A stretch of DNA of 64,000 nt from NCBI RefSeq assembly GCF_002283555.1, contig NZ_MVOI01000004.1, forward strand, positions 62,001-126,000, given 5' to 3'. This document shows, piece after piece, positions 27,230-35,735 of the stretch (position 1 is the stretch's first letter; each line of letters opens with the position of its first letter). The translations under genes and the position numbers were made by a program. This stretch comes from Rubrivirga sp. SAORIC476. Lineage in GTDB: Bacteria > Bacteroidota > Rhodothermia > Rhodothermales > Rubricoccaceae. The notes beneath the pieces are model-generated. The model saw only the letters and a program-made list of their open reading frames with translations, made no database searches and was not told where the DNA came from.

Positions 27230-27967
27230 CTAACCTTCGTCGTCGTCTGCGAGGCCGGACGCGAGTTCGCGGTCGACCAGCCAGACCATCGTCCCGTCCA
27301 CCTCGACCCGCGCGATGGGAGGGCCGACGGCCTCCCCGTCGTACGCGTCGAGCACCTCGGTGAAGGCGCCGCGCTTGCCCGCGCCGGCGGCGGCCACGAG
27401 GCAGAGGTCCGCTTTAGCGAGCGCGGGGAACGTCAGCGTGAGCCGGTCACGGACTGCAGCCGACGCGGGCGCATGACCGACCGTCACGCGCCGGTCGGTC
27501 TCGCCGAGCGCGTCGGTGCCGGGGAAGAGCGACGCCGTGTGTCCGTCCTCGCCCATCCCGAGGTGGAGCACGTCGAACCGGAGGTCGGCGCCGAAAAACT
27601 GCTCCAGGGCCTGTTCGTAGACGACCGATCCCTCCGGCGGTGGGCAGTCGCCGGGCATCTTGTGGACGTTCGTCTTCGGGATGCTGGCCGGGCGGATGAG
27701 CGTCCGGTTCGCCATAGCGAAGTTGCTCTCTGGGTGGTCCGGCGGGACGCACCGCTCGTCGCCCCAGAACAGGTGCACGCGGCCCCAGTCGATGCCCTCG
27801 GCCTCGGCGAGGCGGGCGTAGGCGGTGACCGGCGTGGAGCCGCCCGTGAGGCACAGCGTCACGCGCTTTTTCTCCGTCAGCGCCGCGCGAAGGGCGGTCG
27901 CCGTCCGGTCGGCCAGCGCCTCGGCGACGGCCTGTTTGCTGGGGAGAACGATGATCTCGGCAGACAT
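27230..27967 (-). CDS. pgl: 6-phosphogluconolactonase
   Basis: Hydrolyses 6-phosphogluconolactone in the oxidative pentose phosphate pathway. It has 245 residues and shows LTGGSTPVTAYARL near residue 40, FWGDERCVPPDHPESN near 66, and GMGEDGHTASLFPGT near 137. All are family signatures. It lies 21 bp downstream of zwf on the same strand, so the first two steps of the pathway form an operon. A 6-phosphogluconate dehydrogenase gene is not in the window. Confidence 0.96.
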   Translation of the reverse strand: MSAEIIVLPSKQAVAEALADRTATALRAALTEKKRVTLCLTGGSTPVTAYARLAEAEGIDWGRVHLFWGDERCVPPDHPESNFAMANRTLIRPASIPKTNVHKMPGDCPPPEGSVVYEQALEQFFGADLRFDVLHLGMGEDGHTASLFPGTDALGETDRRVTVGHAPASAAVRDRLTLTFPALAKADLCLVAAAGAGKRGAFTEVLDAYDGEAVGPPIARVEVDGTMVWLVDRELASGLADDDEG

Positions 27968-27988
27968 GCGAATGGGAGGAGAGGGGGG

Positions 27989-29455
27989 TCAGCAGGTGTC
28001 GTCGGACGCCGCCACCTCTTCGGTCGGCGGCGCCTGGATGAGCGTCTCTGTGGCATCGGGGCCCCAGGTGCGGGACGGGTACGGGTGGACCTCGATGGCG
28101 TCGTTGTCGAGGATCTCCGAATACACGCGCCACGCTTCCTCAGCCTCGTCGCCGTGGACGAACAGCGTCGCGTCGCCGCGGACGATGTCGGCGAGGAGCG
28201 TCTCATACGCGTCCGGGAAGGCACCGAATCGGTCCTCGTAGTCGAACGACAGTTCCTGGGTGCTCACACCGAACCCGTTGCCGGGCGTCTTGACGTCGAA
28301 GGAGAGGCGGAAGCCTTCGTCGGGCTGGAGACGGAGGCGGAGTACGTTGGGCGTCGGGTCGCAGCCGCCCGACGTCTGGAAGAGCGTCACCGGCGGGCGC
28401 CGGAACACGACCGCGATCTCGGAGACGCGCGCGGGCATCCGCTTGCCGGTGCGGAGGATGAAGGGGACCCCCTGCCAGCGCCAGTTGTCGAGCTGGAGAC
28501 GGACGGTGGCAAAGGTCTCGGTCCGTGAGCCCTCGGCGACGCCCTCGTGGTCGGCGTAGCCTTCCGGATCGTCGGGGCCGGAGGCGTACTGTCCCAGGAT
28601 GACGGCGTCGGGGCGGGCGGTGCGGGTGGAGCGGAGCACCTTGATCTTCTCGCTGCGGATGCCCTCCGCGTCCAGCCGGGCCGGTGGGTCCATCGCCGTC
28701 AGCGCGAAGAGTTGCGTGAGGTGGTTCTGGATCATGTCGCGCAGCGTGCCCACGCCGTCGAAGTAGCCCGCGCGCCCGGCGGCATCGTTGGTCTCGGCGA
28801 CGGTGATCTCGACACGCTCCACGTCCTGGCGCGTCCAGGCGGACTCGAAAAAGGCGTTCGCGAACCGGAAGACGAGCAGGTTCTGGACGGTCTCTTTCCC
28901 CAGGTAGTGGTCGATCCGATAGACGACGTCCTCGGGGAAGTGCTCATGGACGATCGCATTCAACTCCCGCGCGCTGGCCAGGTCGTGGCCGAACGGCTTC
29001 TCGATGACCAGACGCACCCACGGGGCATCCTCCGCCACGTGGTCGCCGACAGTCCCGCGCTCAGCCTCGTGCTCGCCGAGGGAGGCGATGGTGCCCGGAA
29101 AGGCAGACGGAGGCAGGGCCAGGTAGTAGACGCGCTCGCCCTCCAGGTCCCGCTCCTCCTCCAGTGCGGCGGCGGCGTCGAAGACGGGCGCGAGGTCGTC
29201 GTAGGCGGTCACGCGGGCATACCGGAGCGCGGCCTCGGCCCAGGCGCGGGCGTCGCTCTCGTCGACCCCACCCTCGGTCAGTGACGAGACGGCGGCGGCC
29301 TGGAGGCGGGCGTCATCCCAGTCCGACCGGCCGACGCCGAGGATGGTCGGCTCTGGAGCGCCTTCGCGCGTCGTGACGTGGTAGAGCGCGGGGAAGAGCT
29401 TGACCGCGGCGAGGTCGCCGGTGGCGCCGAAGAGGACGAACAGGTGCGGATCCAT
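27989..29455 (-). CDS. zwf: glucose-6-phosphate 1-dehydrogenase
   Basis: Oxidises glucose 6-phosphate with NADP, the entry step of the oxidative pentose phosphate pathway. About 488 residues. The N-terminus has the nucleotide-binding GATGDLAAVKLFPALY, the centre has the active-site RIDHYLGKETVQNLL, and FILRTGKRMPA and PNVLRLRLQPDEG lie in the C-terminal half. ATG at 29455 is preferred over the GTG directly upstream (29458). It is followed closely by pgl. Confidence 0.96.
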   Translation of the reverse strand: MDPHLFVLFGATGDLAAVKLFPALYHVTTREGAPEPTILGVGRSDWDDARLQAAAVSSLTEGGVDESDARAWAEAALRYARVTAYDDLAPVFDAAAALEEERDLEGERVYYLALPPSAFPGTIASLGEHEAERGTVGDHVAEDAPWVRLVIEKPFGHDLASARELNAIVHEHFPEDVVYRIDHYLGKETVQNLLVFRFANAFFESAWTRQDVERVEITVAETNDAAGRAGYFDGVGTLRDMIQNHLTQLFALTAMDPPARLDAEGIRSEKIKVLRSTRTARPDAVILGQYASGPDDPEGYADHEGVAEGSRTETFATVRLQLDNWRWQGVPFILRTGKRMPARVSEIAVVFRRPPVTLFQTSGGCDPTPNVLRLRLQPDEGFRLSFDVKTPGNGFGVSTQELSFDYEDRFGAFPDAYETLLADIVRGDATLFVHGDEAEEAWRVYSEILDNDAIEVHPYPSRTWGPDATETLIQAPPTEEVAASDDTC

Positions 29456-29558
29456 CACGAGGTGAGAAGGGGCCTCGTGAATGTCCGAAGCACGCCGGGG
29501 TTCGCGCGGGACCCCGAACGCACACCGGCCCCGGCCGCGAGGCAGCCGAGGCCGGTTG

Positions 29559-29580
29559 GCTGACCGGTCTGAGGGTCAGC
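29559..29580 (-). terminator. short hairpin at the end of the collar-protein gene run
   Basis: GCTGACC at 29559-29565 pairs with GGTCAGC at 29574-29580 and overlaps the stop codon of the last tail-collar gene. With no U tract it is only a candidate terminator between this gene and zwf. Confidence 0.35.
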
Positions 29581-30322
29581 TACGAGACGGATAGATGCCG
29601 TACAGCGCGATCTGGTAGCTCAGCGAGAGGAAGGGGCTCCGGATGTTGAAGCTCATGTTTCCGCCCGTGCCGGAGGTCGGCGCGAGGGAGCCGTTGGCTG
29701 CCGAGGTCGGGGCATAGATCGTGTCGTTGGTGGCGTCGCCCGCCAGGATGTTGCCCGAGGGCGTCCGCTGGTCGCCCGGCGCGTTGAGCACGGGCAGGGT
29801 GTGTGCGTGCGAGGGCATGGTGGCGGACGTGAGCGTGAGGGTCTCCGCGCCGTACTTCTGACCCATCGCCACAGGCTGAAGTCCGGGCCCGGCCCCAGCG
29901 TTGACCGGAGTGCGGCCCCGCAGGTCGGGGACCCCGAACGTGGTTCGGCCGTCGCCTCCGTACGTCGTTCCGAGGATGGAGAACAGGGCGTCGTTCGAGG
30001 CCACTGCGAGCAACTGGCCGTCGCAGTTGGCCCACTGGCGGACGGCGAAGTTGCCACCGAAGAGCATGATCTCGCCCACGTAGGGCTGGTTGCCCTGCGG
30101 GTTGCGGATCGGTCGCCCGGCGGCATCGACGACGGTACCGGGGGCGATGTCCCGGGTGGCGGCTCGGGCCACCTCGGGCATCAGGAGGCCGGTGCCGATG
30201 GCGACGGCGCCGGCGCGGCGGAAAAAACGACGACGGCCGCTGTCGGCGACGGGGCGAGCCCCTCGGTCGAGGAGCGTGCGCTTGGCGGCGTCGACGAGGC
30301 GAGAGAGACGATTGTCAGACAT
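29576..30322 (-). CDS. exported tail-collar domain protein, copy 1 (downstream)
   Basis: A 248-residue member of the phage tail-collar/MdpB (microcystin-dependent protein) family. The N-terminus carries a Tat-like signal, RRRFFRRAGAVAIG and a hydrophobic stretch ending ARA. The collar fold follows from about residue 80: VGEIMLFGGNFAVRQWANCDGQ, then ILGTTYGGDGRTTFGVPDLRGR, the family hallmark, and a SHAHTLPVL segment. Two close paralogues lie directly upstream on the same strand. In phages the domain trimerises at fibre tips; in bacterial chromosomes its role is unclear. No other phage gene is near, so a domesticated, exported surface or periplasmic role is more likely. Confidence 0.85.
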   Translation of the reverse strand: MSDNRLSRLVDAAKRTLLDRGARPVADSGRRRFFRRAGAVAIGTGLLMPEVARAATRDIAPGTVVDAAGRPIRNPQGNQPYVGEIMLFGGNFAVRQWANCDGQLLAVASNDALFSILGTTYGGDGRTTFGVPDLRGRTPVNAGAGPGLQPVAMGQKYGAETLTLTSATMPSHAHTLPVLNAPGDQRTPSGNILAGDATNDTIYAPTSAANGSLAPTSGTGGNMSFNIRSPFLSLSYQIALYGIYPSRS

Positions 30323-30457
30323 GAGATCACGGGTTGGAGGGCCATCGGGCCCTGCGAGCGGAGGGAGTGTGCGGGGATCCGGCAGTGCCGGGATCGGCGA
30401 GGTGCGCGATGTCGGAGAAGGGCGCGTACACGCGCGCCCGACCCGGACGTGCGTCCA

Positions 30458-31237
30458 CTAGCTCCGCGAGGGGTAGACGCCCACAGTGGCGATCTGGAAG
30501 TTGAGCGCGAGGGAGGGACGCCGATGCGAGAAGGGGATTCCGCCGCCGGTCGCGGCGGTCGGCGCCAGCTGCGCGTTGGCCCGGCTGGCAGCGGCGTAGA
30601 TGGTGTCGCTGGTGGCGTCGCCCGCGAGGATGTTGCCCGCTGGCGTCCGCTGGTCGCCCGGCGCGTTCTTGACCGGCAGCCCGTGGTTGTGCTGAGGCAT
30701 GGTGGCGACGGTGAGCGTGGTCTGCTCCTGCCCACCCTTCATGCCCTCGCGCACGGGCTGGAGGCCGGGGCCGCTCCCGTAACTGACCGCCTCGCGCCCC
30801 TGCAGGTCCGGGACGGCAAACGTGGTCCGGCCGTCCCCGCCATAGATGGTGCCGATGATCGAGAACAGCGCCGTGTTGGCTGAGATCGGAAGCAAGGCTC
30901 CGTTGCACGGGGTGTAGCCTCGGACGGTGAAGTTGCCACAGAACAGCATGATCTCCCCGAGGTAGGTGTCCGCGCCCACCCCGTCGGGGGCCGGTCGACC
31001 CTGGGCATCGACGACGGTGCCGGGGACGATCCCGAACTGTGTAGCGCGCTCCTCGATGCCGGCCCACGCGTCGTCCGGGATCATGAGGCCGGTGCCGACC
31101 GCACCGGCGGTGACGACCCCGGCGCGGCGAAAGAAGCCTCGGCGGCCGGTGTCGGCGCCGGGAATGGGCGTCGCGCCGCGGCCGAGCAGGTGGCGGCGTG
31201 CGGAGTCGAGGAGACGGGAAAGCGGGTGGTCAGACAT
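30458..31237 (-). CDS. exported tail-collar domain protein, copy 2 (middle)
   Basis: 259 residues with the same build as its neighbours: a lead-in MSDHPLSRLLDSARRHLL, a Tat-like RRGFFRRAGVVTAGAVG signal, a linker with IVPGTVVDAQGRP, then the collar domain (LGEIMLFCGNFTVRGYTPCNG, IIGTIYGGDGRTTFAVPDLQ, MPQHNHGLPV). It keeps the shared NAPGDQRTPAGNILAGDAT block that is nearly identical in all three copies. It has an extra pair of cysteines (FCGNF and PCNG) compared with copy 1. A gap of about 135 bp separates it from copy 1. Confidence 0.85.
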   Translation of the reverse strand: MSDHPLSRLLDSARRHLLGRGATPIPGADTGRRGFFRRAGVVTAGAVGTGLMIPDDAWAGIEERATQFGIVPGTVVDAQGRPAPDGVGADTYLGEIMLFCGNFTVRGYTPCNGALLPISANTALFSIIGTIYGGDGRTTFAVPDLQGREAVSYGSGPGLQPVREGMKGGQEQTTLTVATMPQHNHGLPVKNAPGDQRTPAGNILAGDATSDTIYAAASRANAQLAPTAATGGGIPFSHRRPSLALNFQIATVGVYPSRS

Positions 31238-31327
31238 GTGCTTCGAGAGGGAGGGGCCCGAGGGGGCCAGCGTGTGCCGAGAGATCCGAGACCGGCGCGT
31301 CGACCGCGCCGTGGGGTCGGAGTAGGC

Positions 31328-32098
31328 CTAGGTGCGCGACGGGAACAGACCCTGGATCGCGACCTGAATGGAGATCACCAGGGACGGGTCGAGGACGTTG
31401 ATCGGCTGCCCGCCTCCGGACGCCTGGGTCGGCGCGAGCTGGGCGTTCGCCCGGGAGGCGGCGGCGTAGATCGTATCGTTGGTCGCGTCGCCCGCCAGGA
31501 TGTTGCCACTGGGGGTTCGCTGGTCGCCCGGCGCGTTGAGCACAGGGAGCGGGTGCGTGTGGGACGGCAGGTTCTGCTGCGTCAGCGTGACCGTCTCCTG
31601 GCCCGATCTCGCGCCCAGGGGCTGCGGCTGGAGGCCTGCCCCTGTGCCCATCCCGACCGGAGCGCGGCCCCGCAGGTCGGGCAGGGCGAACGTGGTCCGG
31701 CCGTCTCCCCCGTACGTGGTGCCGAGGAGCGAGTACAGCGACTGGTTCTGGTTGATCGGCAGCAACTGCCCGTCACACTTCATGAACCCGCGGACGGCGA
31801 AGTTGCCGCCGAACATCATGATCTCCCCGAGGTAGGGCTCTGACGTCGACGGGTTCGCTACCGGTCGGCCCTGAGCGTCGACCACGGTGCCGGGGACGAT
31901 GCCGAAGCGGCTGGCGCGTTCTTCGATGCCTGCCCAGGCCTCGTCGGGTGTCAGCAGGCCCGCGCTGAGCGCGCCCAGTGTGCCCATGCCGGCGCGCCGG
32001 AAAAACTGCCGCCGGCCGTCGTCGGCGGCAGCGGGTGGGCTCGCCTTCCGACGGCGCGTGGCGACGCGGAGGAGACGGGAGATCGGGTTGTCGGACAT
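31328..32098 (-). CDS. exported tail-collar domain protein, copy 3 (upstream)
   Basis: 256 residues from the ATG at 32098, chosen because it gives MSDNPISRLLR, matching the first residues of the other two copies; an in-frame upstream start at 32125 is less likely. A Tat-like signal (RRQFFRRAGMGTLGALSAG) is followed by the IVPGTVVDAQGRP linker and the collar domain with LLGTTYGGDGRTTFALPDLRG and SHTHPLPVL. It is the first gene of a three-copy tandem set that reads away from the GMC oxidoreductase gene. Confidence 0.85.
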   Translation of the reverse strand: MSDNPISRLLRVATRRRKASPPAAADDGRRQFFRRAGMGTLGALSAGLLTPDEAWAGIEERASRFGIVPGTVVDAQGRPVANPSTSEPYLGEIMMFGGNFAVRGFMKCDGQLLPINQNQSLYSLLGTTYGGDGRTTFALPDLRGRAPVGMGTGAGLQPQPLGARSGQETVTLTQQNLPSHTHPLPVLNAPGDQRTPSGNILAGDATNDTIYAAASRANAQLAPTQASGGGQPINVLDPSLVISIQVAIQGLFPSRT

Positions 32099-32217
32099 GA
32101 GGGTGTGGTGTGTGAGCATCGACATGAAGCCGATGTGAACCTAGCCCTGCCTGCCCGATCTCATGTCGTGGGATCAGCCGATATTCTCTGCCGCTGCGTG
32201 ACAGTTTGGAGTTGCCC

Positions 32218-33780
32218 CTATGTCCACACCTCTGTGTCGAGGTGCTCTCCGACGCGAAACGCATTCGCGGCGATGGTGAGCGTCGGGTTCGTCGCTGCCG
32301 AGGACGGGAAGACACTCGCGTCTGCGATGTACAGGTTGGTGAGGTCGTGGGCTCTGCCCACCGGGTCGACAACGCTGTCGGACGGGGCCGTGCCCATCCG
32401 GCACGTCCCGCACTGGTGGTTGACCACCGCCAGGGGCATCGGGACGCGGAGGAACCGGTCGAAGCCGATGCGGCGAAGGGCGTGCTCCAGACGGTCCATC
32501 AGGTGCTCCTGCGCCCGGCGGTTGGTCTCGGTGTAGCGCACCCGGATGCCGCCCTCCGGCCCGAGCGTGATGCGGTTGTCGGCCAGGGGGAGGTCCTCGG
32601 ATTGCACCCACCAGTCGACCGAGTGCGCGGCGATCTGGTCGGCCTCCTCCGGTGTCAACGCACCGTGCGGCAGGTCCTGAAGGATCTGCCAGCCCGCGTG
32701 CTTGCCCATCAGGTGGATGTGGCCGAGCGGCACGTTCTCCCACTCGGGATCGCCGGGAACGCCGAAGTAGAAGTCATTGACGGCGAGCGTCTTCTGGAAG
32801 CGCGTCGGGTTGGGGGTGCCGCTGGCGATGGTGTAAAACTTGGAGGTGACATGCCGCATGAAGTGGCGCCCGACGGCTCCGGAGCGGTTCGCCAGTCCGT
32901 CCGGGTGGGCGTCCGAGGCGGACCGCAGGAGCAGCGCGGCCGAGTTGACCGCCCCGGCACAGAGCGCGAACACGTCTGCGTGGAACGTCACCGGCTCGCC
33001 GTCCACGACGGCCTCGACGTGCGTGACGGTTCGCCCCGAGGCGTCGGTCACGATCCGTGTCACGTCCGCGCCGGTCACGAGGTCGACGTTGTCGTGGGCG
33101 GTGGCCGGAAGGACGGTCGCGGTCTCGGCGTCGGCCTTGAGGTGGAGGAGGTCCGGGAAGCCGTCGAAGGCGGCGCGGCCCATGGCGTCGAACGTCTCGC
33201 GGAGGATGAATGGCCCGGCACCGGGGGTCTCATGGCTGTAGCGAACCCCCATCGGCAGGTCGAACGCGTTGACGCCCTGGCGGCGGAGCCCCTCAGCGAC
33301 TTCCGCGATGCGCGCGTCGTGCGGGATCGGAGCGTGCGGGAACGGGCCGTCGGCGGGGGGCTCGAACGGATCCGCCCCGCGGTTGCCGTGCACGTGGTAG
33401 ACCGCCTCGGCCTGGTCATAGAAGGGCGCCAGATCCGCATATGAGATGGGCCAGGCCGGGGAGAGACCGTCGAGCGTCTGGAGTGCCTCGAAGTCCTCGG
33501 GGCGGTTGCGGAGCAGCGCCGAGCCGTAGACCTTCGTGTTGCCGCCGAGCCAGTAGTACATGCCCGGCCGGAAGAGGTCGCCGGTGGCATCGTCGGTCCA
33601 GCGCTCGTCGGCCTTGTACCGGTCCTCGGTGAAGAGCTTCTTTGGGTCCCAGTTCTCCGCCTCTCGCGGGAGCGAGCCGAGGCGGTTGAGGAGGAGGATG
33701 CGCTTGCCGGTCGGGGCCAGGGCGTGCGCGAGCGCGCCGCCGCCGACGCCCGCGCCGATGATGCAAAGGTCGTAGGTCAA
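32218..33780 (-). CDS. GMC-family FAD-dependent oxidoreductase
   Basis: A 520-residue glucose-methanol-choline oxidoreductase. It begins TYDLCIIGAGVGGGALAHAL (FAD motif). It includes the YYWLGGNTKVYGSALLRNRPEDF segment typical of the family, and ends with the active-site region PLAVVNHQCGTCRMG and the FAD-contacting LYIADASVFPSSAATNPTLTI. The frame starts with TTG at 33778-33780; no ATG is available near. No Tat signal is visible on this subunit. The SDR dehydrogenase next to it suggests sugar or polyol oxidation, but the substrate is unknown. Confidence 0.9.
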   Translation of the reverse strand: MTYDLCIIGAGVGGGALAHALAPTGKRILLLNRLGSLPREAENWDPKKLFTEDRYKADERWTDDATGDLFRPGMYYWLGGNTKVYGSALLRNRPEDFEALQTLDGLSPAWPISYADLAPFYDQAEAVYHVHGNRGADPFEPPADGPFPHAPIPHDARIAEVAEGLRRQGVNAFDLPMGVRYSHETPGAGPFILRETFDAMGRAAFDGFPDLLHLKADAETATVLPATAHDNVDLVTGADVTRIVTDASGRTVTHVEAVVDGEPVTFHADVFALCAGAVNSAALLLRSASDAHPDGLANRSGAVGRHFMRHVTSKFYTIASGTPNPTRFQKTLAVNDFYFGVPGDPEWENVPLGHIHLMGKHAGWQILQDLPHGALTPEEADQIAAHSVDWWVQSEDLPLADNRITLGPEGGIRVRYTETNRRAQEHLMDRLEHALRRIGFDRFLRVPMPLAVVNHQCGTCRMGTAPSDSVVDPVGRAHDLTNLYIADASVFPSSAATNPTLTIAANAFRVGEHLDTEVWT

Positions 33781-33876
33781 GAGGATGGGGAATGAGGAGC
33801 AGGGAAATGGCGGGCGACGCGACGCGGGTCCCGCGACCGGTTGCTCGCTCGTCGTTCCCCGCTCGTCAACCCCGCA

Positions 33877-34752
33877 TCACCCGCTCCAGGGGTCCTGGAA
33901 GTCGCCGTAGAGGGTCAGCCCGCCGTCGGCGATGAGCGTCTGGCCGGTGACGTAGGAGGCGTCGTCGGACGCGAGGAAGGCGGCGATGTGGGCCATCTCC
34001 TCGGGCTCGGCGATGCGGCCCATGGGAATGTGGTCCTCGACCACCTCCGTAGCCTCCTTGTCGGTGAGCCAACTCTGGATGGGCGTCCGTGTGGCGCCCG
34101 GCGCGAGGCTGTTGACGCGGATGCCGCGGGCGGCGTACTCCAGCGCCAGCGTCTGCGTGAGGCCCTTCATGCCGAACTTCGAGACGGCGTAGCTGAGGTA
34201 CTTCGGCCGCGGAATCTGCTCGTGGACGCTGGACAGGTTGACGATCACGCCGCGGCTTCCGCCCTCGCGCTCGGGCAGGTCCAGGAACCCCTTGATAGCT
34301 TCGCGCGCGCACAGGAACGCGCCCCGCAGGTTGACACCCAGCACGGCGTCGAAGTGCTCGGCGGTCGTTTCGTGGCTGGCAGGCTCCTCGATCTGGATGC
34401 CCGCGTTATTGACCAGCAGGTCGACCCGCCCGAACGCCTTCGTGACTGAGGCGAACATGCCCTCGACCTCGGACTCCCGGGAGACGTCGGCGCGCACGAG
34501 CATGCAGGTGTCCTCCTGGTTGGCCAGGGCGACACTGTGGGCGGCCTCCGCAGCGGCCCCGTGAGCGGCGGCGTACTGCCGGGCGGCCTGGTGGACGAGG
34601 CGGCGCGTTTCTTCGGCGTTCGCCCGCTCGCGCTCGAAAGGGTAGTTGATGGCGACAGTCGCACCGCGACGCGCGAACTCCACCGCGATGGCGCGGCCGA
34701 TGCCGGTAGAGGCGCCGGTGACGAGGGCGACGCGATCTGAGAGGTCAGTCAT
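33877..34752 (-). CDS. SDR-family dehydrogenase (glucose 1-dehydrogenase-like)
   Basis: A short-chain dehydrogenase of 291 residues. It shows the cofactor motif VTGASTGIGRAIA, NNAGIQ, the catalytic Ser in NLSSVHEQIP, the YAVSK Tyr-Lys pair, and the C-terminal VTGQTLIADGGLTLYGDFQDPW. The last motif is characteristic of the glucose 1-dehydrogenase-like branch. An insert of ~25 residues (Ala-rich, QAARQYAAAHGAAAEAAHS) sits before the adenine-binding Asp, longer than in typical members. ATG 34752 is preferred over a TTG ten codons upstream. It is likely co-transcribed with the GMC gene 96 bp downstream. Confidence 0.88.
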   Translation of the reverse strand: MTDLSDRVALVTGASTGIGRAIAVEFARRGATVAINYPFERERANAEETRRLVHQAARQYAAAHGAAAEAAHSVALANQEDTCMLVRADVSRESEVEGMFASVTKAFGRVDLLVNNAGIQIEEPASHETTAEHFDAVLGVNLRGAFLCAREAIKGFLDLPEREGGSRGVIVNLSSVHEQIPRPKYLSYAVSKFGMKGLTQTLALEYAARGIRVNSLAPGATRTPIQSWLTDKEATEVVEDHIPMGRIAEPEEMAHIAAFLASDDASYVTGQTLIADGGLTLYGDFQDPWSG

Positions 34753-34924
34753 GGGGGACGTGATCGTTTGTGGCTCGCTCAACCCGGCCGAACTTTCAGA
34801 GTTTCCTGAAAGCCCTGCTGTGCGGTCCGCCTCGGGCAGTCCCCGGAGAATCCTGACCTCGCCGTCGGGAGAAGCGAGCGGAAGGGAAGGAGGACGAGGG
34901 GATCTCCTGTCTGGAAAGCACTTC

Positions 34925-35683
34925 TCAGCTCCCTGGAATTACGATCACGACGCCGTTCTCCAGTCGCAGGTCGATGGTCTCGATCCCCTCGGGCGGACGG
35001 CTGTCGTACCGGAGGTCCGTGCGGACGCGCAGCTTCAGGTAGCGCGTCAGCCCGACATCCAGCGAGGCTTGCGTCAGCACCCGGAGGTCGCCGAGGTCGC
35101 GCGCACGCGGCTGGACGTACGAGACCAGCGTGAACGCCGTCCCGTTGGGCAGGGTGGCGCGGCCAGCGACGTACGTGCTGACCCGCCCGACAGCGTCCTG
35201 GCTCCCGCCGAGCGCCTCGTCCAGCACCTCGTACTCGAACATCGGTGTGACGCCAAACGCGAGGCCGACGGAGTCGCGCTGGACGATCTCGTAGCGCAGC
35301 CCGGCCCCGAGCAGCGTCCGCCGGTCGAGCGCCTCCTGGCGGTTGCGCTGGATCTGGACGAACGACTCGGCGATGAGACGGGGCGCCAGCATCCGGTTGT
35401 GGCGGAGGTGCGCGAACGACTGGTCCACGAACGCGCGCTCGTCGGTTTGGGCGAGGTCGAACCGGCCGACCAGGAACGCCGTGTTCTCGCCCACCCGCAC
35501 GTCCAGGCGGCCGCCGAGGCCGACCTGCAGGAAGTCGGTGTTGCCGGTCGCGAACGAGGCCGCGGCGTCGACCGACGCGATCACGGCGTCGTCGGTGAGC
35601 AGGCGGCGCATCCGCTCGGTGTTGACCTGGGCGGTCGCGGCGGAGGCGGTGGCGATCAGCAGGACGAGGAGCGTGCAGCGCAT
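34925..35683 (-). CDS. DUF481/YdiY-type outer-membrane beta-barrel protein
   Basis: 252 residues with a signal peptide (LLVLLIATASAATAQ). The rest consists of alternating-hydrophobicity strands: SFATGNTDFLQVGLGGRLDVR near residue 43, further aromatic and Arg-rich strands, and a C-terminal strand LENGVVIVI. The pattern and the TGNTD signature match DUF481, small outer-membrane barrels of unknown role. It lies in the same direction as the MscS gene upstream. Confidence 0.72.
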   Translation of the reverse strand: MRCTLLVLLIATASAATAQVNTERMRRLLTDDAVIASVDAAASFATGNTDFLQVGLGGRLDVRVGENTAFLVGRFDLAQTDERAFVDQSFAHLRHNRMLAPRLIAESFVQIQRNRQEALDRRTLLGAGLRYEIVQRDSVGLAFGVTPMFEYEVLDEALGGSQDAVGRVSTYVAGRATLPNGTAFTLVSYVQPRARDLGDLRVLTQASLDVGLTRYLKLRVRTDLRYDSRPPEGIETIDLRLENGVVIVIPGS

Positions 35684-35735
35684 ACCGGGCAGGAGGGACG
35701 TCAGCCGAGGATACCGGAGACGCCCCGAACGGCGG

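Noticed and set aside
29576-32098. Prophage or tailocin
   Set aside because: The tail-collar genes have export signals and no sheath, tube, baseplate, lysis or integrase gene is present.
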